From assembly GCA_018398765.1 (NCBI GenBank), contig JAHBMJ010001005.1:1-22500 (forward strand): a DNA stretch of 22,500 nucleotides, in the 5' to 3' direction. Numbering within the stretch: position 1 is the stretch's first letter; every line of letters starts with the position of its first letter. The stretch comes from Chromera velia (Eukaryota; Sar; Chromeraceae). Of the stretch, positions 10,058 to 19,878 are shown in pieces. The translations under genes and the position numbers were made by a program. The notes beneath the pieces were generated by a model. That model saw only the letters and a list, made by a program, of their open reading frames with translations. It made no database searches and was not told where the DNA came from.

Positions 10058-10125
10058 ATGGACGCGGAGCAAGGGCAGGAACATATAAAAGGAGGGTCCT
10101 CGCTGGAGCCCCCCCTTGGAGCCAA
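9805..10125 (-). CDS. Weak candidate: 106-aa ORF with one membrane segment
   Basis: An uninterrupted minus-strand frame encodes a hydrophobic segment (about residues 23-45, including CLLCVLVSVCWLLVV). A polar region follows, with GHALRMFLQNETGLGDWWLYKR, and the tail is basic. Its composition looks more protein-like than most shadow frames here. However, it overlaps exon 1 of the plus-strand gene by 68 bp and has no recognised domain. It may be chance. Confidence 0.18.
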   Translation of the reverse strand: MAPRGGSSEDPPFICSCPCSASILSSFPQTCLLCVLVSVCWLLVVGKKVAGHALRMFLQNETGLGDWWLYKRVGNLPQTEIRETGSQNKEHVKTGRPEGRDGRPQP

Positions 10126-11207
10126 TCACGGCGACTCTTCCTCTCCCCATTCCCAACCTCCCGCAAGTGCAGTACCACTTGAGCTCACAGCAAATGGAGA
10201 CCGGGAGAATTTGGGAACGCAGAAAGGTGTGTGGGGAATCCGTCAGGGGCAGGCACGTCATGCAGTTGGCGGTGAGGTTTGTGAATCAAGATGAGGAGTT
10301 CAGTAGAGGGAGCGTGCATGGGTGTGTCCCGTCTCGTTCTTTCGATTCCGTGTTGATCCATTTCTGCGGATATTTTTGTACTCGCAATCCCTCTCGATCC
10401 TCCTCCCACCCCTTTCTCTCTGCCCCCTCGCCTCTCCCCTCTGTTTGTGCCGTCTCTCTCCCCCTATCTGTCAGGGTCTGGCCTTCTCCATCGCTCTGCC
10501 TCCTCTTCTGTGTTCTCCCCCCCCCTGCAGATTTGTACCTGCGATATTGGTTTACCATTATTGCGTGTATGTGTGCAGATGCAAAAGGGCCTCTTGAAGG
10601 AAGTGCGGGAGGGGACAGGCGGGGGCAGGGAGGAGAAGGCCCCAAGCAGAAGAAGACGGAGAGTGGCCGAAGAATCTTGGCCGGGGTGGGGACCGAGGAA
10701 GAGGAAGAGGATGAGAAGCCTCTCAGTCAGCACCCCCCCTCGACCTCTTCTATTAATAGAAAGGGGGGGGCATCAGGAGATAGAGAGGAAGGGGGCGGCG
10801 AGGACGAATCGGAAGAAGAAGAGCCCCTCACGAACAGACACGCAGATGCCCTTCGACTAAGGCTACCTCCCTACAACACACACACCTCCTCTTCCTCGTC
10901 CAGCAAGATGTCCGCAGCAGCAGGACAGCGAGAGAGAGAGAGGAACCCCCCCAAAGGAACATCGGGAAGCGAAACACATCAGCAGACAGGCAAGGCAAAG
11001 AACGCTTCACAGGAATCGGAAAAGTCTTTTGGAGACTTGAGCGGTCTAGGTGAGGCGGAGGCAGAAGATGACGCGGAAGAGGACGTCAGTATGTCTGTCC
11101 ATCTGTCTGTATGTCTGTAGGGAGGGCAAGAAACCATACAGCCTGTCTGACAGAAGAGAATGAAGAAAGAGAAAAAGAAAAAAAAAAAGACGATATATTC
11201 TGTCCGA

Positions 11208-11257
<50 letters not shown>

Positions 11258-14200
11258 CGCCTTTGAATTTCCACAGGCTCTCATCTCTTCCTTCATTCCT
11301 CCACAAGCTTCATGCAAGAAAAGAACAGAAAGCACAACGAGCGCATGTACGCCCACTGAGTGTGGGACGACCCAAAGAAGAGAAGAGAAGAGGAGAGAGG
11401 AGAGGAGAGGAGAGGAGAGGAGATGATTCCGTGTAGCTTCTCGGGAGAACGACAAACGAACGTGTCATTCATTATCAATCATATATCTGCCCACCAGGTC
11501 GGGCTGGCTAAGTGCTTAATTGTTTGAAGTGATTGCACGTGTACGTGCATGCAGGTGCCTTTGAGTAACATTTTTTTTTTTTTTTTTAATTGTTTGAATT
11601 GATTGCACGTGTACGTGCGTGCAGGTGCCTTTGAGTTCAACATGGCGGACGACTGGCGCGGTCCGAGTAGCATCAGGCTGGGGTGTCTTTCCCTCCGTCC
11701 CCTCTCCGGCAGAGAAGGACAAAGAGAAAGAGGCACATGAGCAGTTTCAACAGCAGAAGGGAACCGCCGGGGGGGGGAACGGAGGAAGGGGGAAGGGTGG
11801 AAGAGGGCGGCAGACGGAGAAGGACAAAGACAGAGGCCCACAAGATGGAAGTGCCACGGCAAGTCCGGAGGCTGCAGCAGCAGAGAGCGAGCCGGGGGAC
11901 GGTGAAGAAGAAGGAGACGAGGAGGAGCACTCACCTCTGGTGAAGCCGTCCTCCTCCTCCTCCTCAGCAACTCAGATTCAGAGGGGGGGCACGGGGGGCA
12001 GAGTGATGGGCACCCGGTCGCGGTCACAGGCCCAGAACCAGAAAGGGGGAGGAGGGGCGAAGGAAGGAGACAAGAGAGACGGCAAAGCTCCGGGGGGGGG
12101 TGAGAGACCGAAGGGTGGAAGGCGAGAGAGCGGCACGGCGTCTCGTCGTCTGAGTAGTTCGGGACTCGTTGGGGGGATCGGGGAGAGGGAGAGGGAGAGA
12201 GGGCTCCAACTGTTTGGGGCTCCCGGCTCATCATCCTCTTCGGTTCTTCCCTTTTCTCAGGGTGGGACTGTGCCGGACGACCTGGATGATGCCTTGGAAG
12301 AAATATCTTTGACCCAAGAAAACAGTCAGTCAGTGAGTTGGTCTAGGATTCTGGGACTCTTTCTTTCTTTCTTTCTTTCTGTTTGTCTGTCTGTCTGTCT
12401 GTCTTTCTTTCCTTCTTTCTTTCTTTCTTTCTTTCTTCCTTCCTTCTTCCCGCCCGCTTTTTGGACCCTGAAGAAAAAGGACCTTCCTGCTTTCTGTGCC
12501 GCTTTTTTCTGTCTGGACGTCTGTATCCTCAGGTGCGAACGTATGGATGGAGCTTGACATGCATCAGATTCTCCCTGTACCAAGTGAATGAAAATGTGAT
12601 CGAGATTGATGCACATGCATGCATTTGTCACTTTCTCTGCGTGTCTGTCTTCATGCGAATTCCGGCAAGTAAGTCATTGTACGACAAGGAAGGCACCAAG
12701 AAGCTTTGCAGCTTTCTTTCCTTCCTGGTTGTTGCTCGCTGTGCGTGCAGACTTGCCCCCGCTTGGGTCTCGAAGGACTGCAGGTCAGAAGAACAGAGAG
12801 AGACAAAAGAGACAGAGAGAGAAAGAGGAGCCCCAAATAGATCCCCCTAACCAGCCAGAGTGCGTACGTGTGTGAATGAATACAGGCGTGCTCGTGTATG
12901 TGTCAATATGTGAAGGAAGAAATGGAAAAAGGGGTAGAGTCTAGTGTCACGCAGCGCCGCTATGTGCATCTGTTGTGTGCGAGTATACGGTTTGAAGTTT
13001 GGGGTACAGTTTTGTACGTGCATTTCTGCGCAGACAGGAATAAGAGGAGAAAACAAACAAAAAAGATGTGTGTCGATCTGTACATGGCACCACCAACAGA
13101 GAGCGAAATAAATACCTCCACGGAGATCATCCTTCCCATCTAGGACAGCCTCTCTCCTGCTGTATGCGAGTCTTTAAAGACCTGCATGACATGATGGTCT
13201 CTAGCTGCTCGTGACCCTCCCCATGCAAGTCTAAGTCGCTGCTTGCTGCCTTTCGGAAGCACAGAGAGTGTGCTGTCTGTTCTGACACCTAGATTTTCAG
13301 AAGGATGAAGATTCCATTCAACCGAACCTCAGTTGAGAGAGAGAGAGAAGTACTGTACGAGTAGTCGAGCCTTGCAAGACTCCCATCTGCTCTTTTCTTT
13401 CTGCTTGTCCACGATTTCTGCCCACAGCAAACCGCCACAAAATTCCTCTCGTCTCTGAGGGGAGAGGCCTCTCGGAAGGGGGAAAAAGGAGAGCGCCCTC
13501 AGACGGCCACATCCCTGTTGCGGCGGACAAGGCCAAAAGGTCAAAGAGAGGCCCCCAGCCTATGCTACCACCTGTCCAGTCGCACTCACAACGAGAAGGG
13601 GGAAAGCGACAGCAGACAACGGCAGACCCCCTACGAGATCGGGGAAAAAATGCCTCCCAGCAGCAGCAGCAGCAGCTGGGGATGGGTTCTAGAGAAAGGA
13701 AGGAACGGGGGGATTATTCCCAGCAGAATCATTTAAATTTGACCGCCACCAGGTCTTCGCATGAGGAGCTCCTACTGCCCGACTTTGACAGAGCGGACGG
13801 AAGAGGAAGAGGCAGGGGGGAAGGCAGTAGTCGGGTTGGAGGGCCGCCGCTTCTGTCTCTGTCTGGCGGCATGGGGGGCATGGGTGTGGGTGTGGACCTT
13901 GTTGACGCTTTTGGAGATGAAATGAGTATGAATGGTGCATGTGGTGATTTCACAGGGAGGGCGTCGGGGAGGGCAGAGACAGGAGGGCGGAGAGGCGGGG
14001 GCATGCTCTCTTCTGCTGCCGGTGCAGCAACTAGCGCGGCCAGGAGGGGGGCGTCAGGGGCTGCTGTAAAGAAGGGGGGGGTGAAGAGTGGGGCAGGTGC
14101 GGGGAAGAGACGGGTGACGCGCACGGCCCCGGATCCTCAGATCCTCCTCAACGCTTGGGGGGCAGATTGGCGTCAAAGAACTTCTTCTTCTTCTTCTTCA

Positions 14201-15539
14201 TCTGCGTGTAGAGGGGCGTGTCAGCCCTTCCTGAAACCATCGAAAGAGAGAGACCAGCTAGGCCTAGGCAAGAGACAGTTCTTGACAGGAGGAGGTACAG
14301 AGATTTTACAGACAAAAGTCCTCAACCATCCCTCAAGAGTTCTGCTCAAAGGAGCGCAACCGAAGAAGAACACAGAGGGAGAAGAAAGAGACCCACAGCA
14401 GCAGCAGCAGCAGCATTCGCCCTCTCCCGTTCCCGAGTCACCATCTCCAGATGCCCCCCCATTTGTTCCATCTGAGCTTCCGGAGGAGGAGAGGCCCTCG
14501 TTCAATTCCCAGTGGACCCTCTTAGACCCAAAAGCAGTTGATGCCATCACTTGGAAGAGTCAGAAGCGCAACGCCGTGCGGAGACTCATTACGGAAATCT
14601 TGCCGTCTCTTCCATTTGCAGTTTTAGAGGTGAGTGCCTCGGGCTCATCGAGCGCGCCGAGCAGCCGTGAGAAAGAGCAGGCGGGGGCGTATGGGGTTTA
14701 TGAGATGGATCCTTCTGTGTCTTCCTCCCAACCTAACCAGGCACACAATCCTAATCGGGACAGAGGGGGGGAGGAGGATTCTGCATGGGGGTCTTCGCAC
14801 CCTTCCAACGCTCTATGGCCCCGCGGCCTTTGTTCCCGTATCGTCGAGGACCGCCTGGCCTCCATGAGGATGCTCCCGGGAGACATGGCGGGGGCGTGGG
14901 AGGATGCGGCAGGGAATCAGTGGTGGTCCTCGTTCTTGCAGATCCGACAGAAATCTCTCCTGTCGGTGTTGGACCCTGCCGCCTCCCGCTTACGTTCACA
15001 GGGCTGTAGCGTTCCATGGAATGACACAAAGCTGTTGAGTGTCCCCGGAAAGCGTTGGTACGGTCGTTTGCGTTGTTTTCTGGATCAGGTGTTTGAGAAG
15101 GGAGAGAGAGAGAAGGCATTGACACCTGTCGAAAAGTCGTTGTTAGACTTCACAGAAACTCAGTGGGCATGGTCCGACGCCCTCAGCAGGGGGTCCGTGG
15201 AAGAGTCGGATTTCGGCTTTCCTCGGGGAGTTCAAAAAGAGACCCAAGAGGCAATTCAGGCGGCAGAAAAGGACATGAGGGAGAGAGAGGGACTTTCGGA
15301 GAGCGTGCCTGTTACCACCCTGATACATGCGCTCCCATTCTGCCAGGAAAATTTCATCTACCAGGTCGGTTTCAGGCAGGCAGGCAGGCGGCATGTCCCA
15401 ATTCAGCGCCCTAGCTGCAGTCGTTTGTGTGTGTGTGTGTGTGTACGTTTGTTTGTGCGTGCGTGCGCGTGCGCGTGTGTGCGTGTGTGTGTGTGTATTT
15501 TTTTTTGTGTATGTATCTATATTTTTATATATATTATCC

Positions 15540-15620
<81 letters not shown>

Positions 15621-18600
15621 TGTGTGTATATGTATGTACGTATCTATCTATCTGTATTTGTGTATGTGCGTGTATTATCAACAAATCTGTTCGTGCAGAT
15701 GAAGACGTTTGCTGCGGAGGAAGCGGAGGCCAACACCAGTCGTCTCCTGCAGCTTGCCCGCATCTCGTCCCTAGTGGGGGAGGGCCAGAGGGGTATCAAA
15801 TGGGAGTCACACGTGTGTGCGTTGAAGAAAGAGCTGGCGGTCGGATGGGCCAGACTTCATCCAAGGGTTGGTGGGGGTGCGTCGAGAGGCTTTGAGCAAG
15901 ACCCTCAGAGATCTTCGAGAGACAAGAGCAGGGGGAAAAAAGAGAATGCAAAGGTGGGAAAGAGAGAGTCTCAAACAGGGGCACAGACGACGACAAGTCG
16001 TGGAAGGAGAAAAACAAGAACAAGGGATGGGGGAAGAGAAAGAGAGAGAGAAAAGTCTGCTCCAAGTTCTTCTTCTTCTTTCCCTCCCTGGGACGGCTTT
16101 TGCGTGACGGGGGCTTCTGATTTTGATGGCCTGACTTCTCCTGACACAGGCGTAGATCTTATGGATAGAGAGGCATCTCCGGTGTCCGCTTCACCGATGT
16201 CCCTCGGTGCAGGGAGTGGGGAGGTATGGGGAGGGGGAGAGGCCTCTCCCTTTCACTCTAATTCTTTGGAGCCCCCCCCCGTTCAGCTTCCCCTCCAATG
16301 GAGACGCCATCTGATCTTTCCTGACCGCCCTTCTCTCCGCTGGGACAATTTGGAGGGCCCTGGAGGGCAAGCGAATGGAGAAACGCAAGAAGAAAAAGGG
16401 GAAGAAGTTGGTAAGGAGGCAGAGGCAGAGCCTGGAGGGTTGGAGGGTCAGGACGGGACGTGCAGAGGGACACGAGGGTCTGTGGAAAGTGAGGCAGAAA
16501 GGAAGATTCGTGTCGAGATGGAGTCTGCGCTTTTGGTTGGATCTCTCCCTTCCGCCGCCTTCACGTCAGAAAAGCCTCAGCAGCCGAAAACGTCAGATAC
16601 TGAGGAGGAAAGCGAGTGGAGAGACAGAGACAGAGACAGAGAGAGACCCCGACGAAGCGGGAGGCACGGAACTGCAGCAGTAACAGCAGCCATGAGCAGA
16701 TCTGCAGGAGAACAGGAGGGAGGGGAGGCTGTTGAGGCAGATGGAGAAGGAACAGCTGGGGACGGGAGACCAAGTGAAGAAGAAGAGCAGGAAAGGAAGG
16801 AAAAAGAAAACAAAGAAGAGTCGGAGGGAGTCTCCCTGTTTCTTTCTGAGATCAACGCGCTCGTTGACGAGATTGAAGAGTCAGTTCCTCCCTCCGACCG
16901 TCCGTAGTTTGGTCAAATTGAAGTGGCACAACATTTTCTCGCTAGCTGCCTTTTGTCGGACTGAAGAGAGTGGCAAGATGCATGACGAATTTGAAGTGTG
17001 AGGGAAGGGTTGGAGCTCTCTGTCTGGGATTGGCAACCATCCTCCAAAAGCTGAAAGAAACCATTGAACAGAGCGTCCTTTTTTTTTAATGCATTTACTT
17101 TCATACAGAATTCAGTAAATGCAGGCAACCATCCAACATCTGAAAGAAGCCATTGAACAGAGAGGCTTGTTTCACTGGGGGGGAGAAGGGAGCCGTGCTC
17201 CCATACACATGCAATTTTATGGATTGGATGCATCAACATGCATAGAAGGAGACAGAGAACGAATTGATGCGCATGCGATCGCTTGCCATGGTCGCACGTT
17301 TGTCTGTCTTCCTGCCTGCAGGCTCTCCCAGATGCTAAACGAGTCCGTCCTTCCCTTTTTCCTGCCGTCCCATGAGGTCGCTCTGGGTCCCTCTGACCTG
17401 GTCCCTCTCGACCAAAGCTTCGAGACCCCGCTCGCCATGGAGCTTGCCGAACAGAAAACGGAAGAACACAAAGACATGCCGTGGCCTTTTTGGTTCCCTT
17501 CTGCTGACTCACAGGAGCCCCCGCTGATCCCAAACACAGACCCTCTCCTAGAGAACGAACCCAGCGTCCAGTTCCAGCGCGAGGGGTTTCGTGCTGTGAG
17601 GCTGCAGCCGTGGGGGGTGAGGGCGATGGGGGTCTCTGTGGGCTCTGGGGCGGGAGGAGTAGGAGGAGGAGCGTCTGTGCCTGTACCCCTTCCGTTTCCT
17701 GCGGAATTCGTGGACGGCTTGGCAGCACGCTATCTGGAGTGCAAGTCAGTCAGTCAGTCAGTCAAAATATGCTTCCAGTCAGTCAGTGAGCGAGTGAGTT
17801 AGTCAGGTCAGGTGTAGATTCTTTCCCTTCGGCAGGTAACTTGAATGAACGACAAAGGACGCATGGAAGGTGTTGTCTACGCCTCCACCCTGCCTGCCTC
17901 CTTTCCTATCGTATGTTCTCGCGCGGTTTCTGTTTGAACAGCAGCATGATGGATTCAGCCCCTCGCTCGGTGTTCGGCTCTCGACTTTTGGTATTTGTGT
18001 TTGCGAGTGATCGTTCGATGAAGTTGACGTTCTTGTTGCGTCTGTCAATGACCTGCCTGCATTGTGTTTTCTTTCCTTCTTTCGTTCAGACTGTGGCTCA
18101 CTGAAAGGAGGGAGGCCGAAATAAAATGCAAGGCCCTGTTGGTGAAAGCAGCTACTCTGGAGTGGTGCAAGTCAGCAGCAGGCTCTTTCTTTCCCTATCT
18201 ATCTCTGTGCTCCCTCCCTCTCCCTCTCTCTCTGTATGTGTGTGTGTGTGTGTGTGTCAGTCAGTCTGTCTGTCTGTCAGCCTGTCAGTCTGTCTGTCTG
18301 TTTTTGTCTGTTGTGTTTGTGAAGAAGAAGAAGGAAAGAAAGCATATAGTCTGTCTGTGTGTGTGCTCTCTTTCCTTTCTTCGCTTTCTCTTCGGCGTTG
18401 TGCCCCCCCCTCTCTCCCTCCTTCGGATTCCGTTTGTTAACGGGGATCGCGTGCAGGCAGGTGGGCGTCTCGTCCAACGCTCCTTCTGTCTGCATGAATA
18501 CGTGTTACATGTGAGAATGTTTCTGTTTCCGTGTGCATGCATCTTGTGCATATGTGCATGCACACGTATACATGTGTTCCTCTGCCGCTGCATATCCGTG

Positions 18601-19762
18601 AGGTTCCTTCTGTATAGCCCCTCTCTCTGCCTGCCTGCGTGCCTGCCTGCGTGCCTGGCTGCCTTCAGAGAGGTCCAAGCAGACGCAGTGAGGCTGAGTG
18701 AGGGGGGCGATCTGATCAACGAGTGGGGGTGTCTGCCTGCACGCGTGTTCGATAACCCAGACTCAATACAGGTCAGCCAGCAAGTCATTCAGTCAGTCAG
18801 TCAGTATGACCAATCAACGGTTACATACAAAAGCCGAGAGGACATAAGATCAGATGAAATGGGGTCAGAAGACAGCACGGGTGGGGGTCTGTCTGGGTCT
18901 GTCAACATGCGACGAGTTGCATGGGTGAGGTCTCTACTCTGCGGATGCAGAGAGAGAGCCGTGGCCAACGGCCGCGACGCCCCCTTCGCATGAGTAGATT
19001 CTGCGAGGCCCAAGCTTACGCACGCACACACGCACGCGCACATGCAGACAAGTAGAAAGAGCAGAGAGAGACGCACACTGTCACAAGTATTTCAGGCAGT
19101 TCTGAACAAAGAAGCAGTTGGCTAAGACTCCACCGCTATGAAGCACTCAAGGGAATTAATTGAGTCAGTCAGTGCGGTCCAGGGGAACTAACTCAGTGGA
19201 TTCATTCGACGGATGAATGGATCCATGGATGGATGAAGGGAGTCATCTTGTGCTGGTCTGCTCTTTCGTTTTTGGATCCGGTACTTAGACCGCGCTCACT
19301 GAAGTCTGGTAGACAAGCAGGCAATTTCGCAAGGGTGGTAGAGAGGGAGCAGCGAGGAGAAGCAGAGAAAGACCCCTCACCCTCTCCCGATGGTCTATCT
19401 CTCGGACAACGCTCGACACAGACTCATTCGTGCCGGTCACTTAATTCTCCGAGGTTCGAGCAGGCAGGCAAAATCGGAGGGATACTGTCGGCAGCCAGAG
19501 AAGAGAAGAGACTCTTTCTTGTGTTTGCACCTACCTGCACAGCAAGTCGTTTCTCTCACGCTCACCAGATTGCACTTCTTTCTCACTTAATTCTGCTCTC
19601 TCTGTGCTGCTGCAGGCACTGCCCCAACAGACGTGGCAGCTCGTGGACCCTCAACTGACCTTCAATGACGAAACTGCAGATGTCTGTCTGTCTGTCGGTA
19701 GTGAGTGAGTGGTAGTGAGTGAGTGAGTGAGTGACGCTTTTGTCTCGTTTCTTGTGTACGTG

Positions 19763-19802
<40 letters not shown>

Positions 19803-19844
19803 TCTGTCTCTCCGTCTCCCTGTCTCTCCAAAAGAGTGTGTGTG

Positions 19845-19878
<34 letters not shown>

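Larger units (their letters stand above)
10058..12783 (+). other. N-terminal disordered part, exons 1-5
   Basis: Exon 1 gives 56 hydrophilic residues beginning [11 protein letters not shown]. Exon 2 gives a Glu/Ser-rich stretch with EEEEEDEK and SSSSSS. Exon 3 gives a Gly/Lys/Arg- and Ser-rich segment ending [17 protein letters not shown]. Exon 4 (51 nt) gives [16 protein letters not shown]. Exon 5 (33 nt) gives [10 protein letters not shown]. Introns 1-5 are all phase 1, so exons 2-5 can each be skipped without frame change. Exon 3 could instead start at 11625, joined to an exon 2 end at 11084. Confidence 0.65.
13428..16879 (+). other. Central part, two very long exons 6 and 7
   Basis: Exon 6 (1,937 nt) begins [13 protein letters not shown]. 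It has poly-Gln (about 13659-13677 and 14394-14414) and poly-Ser runs. It then passes into a more ordered region: [21 protein letters not shown], followed by [20 protein letters not shown] and [20 protein letters not shown]. Exon 7 (1,181 nt) begins [20 protein letters not shown] and returns to Glu/Arg/Ser-rich sequence. It ends with an acidic amphipathic [12 protein letters not shown]. Most of the conserved-looking residues of the gene lie in the second half of exon 6. No family was recognised. Confidence 0.7.

Noticed and set aside
10083..10089. TATA box for the plus-strand gene
   Set aside because: It lies inside the coding exon. A start downstream of it would lose the reading frame that matches exon 2.
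10447..10860. 137-aa Arg-rich plus-strand frame starting near 10447
   Set aside because: It overlaps exon 2 in another frame. The exon 1 donor phase fits the acidic frame instead.
13289..13330. Possible exon after ATTTTCAG at 13300
   Set aside because: It is open only in phase 0 to a stop with no donor, while both neighbours join in phase 1.
16913..17728. 271-aa minus-strand frame
   Set aside because: It is antisense to exon 8 and intron 7 of the plus-strand gene. It has low-complexity ends and no motif.
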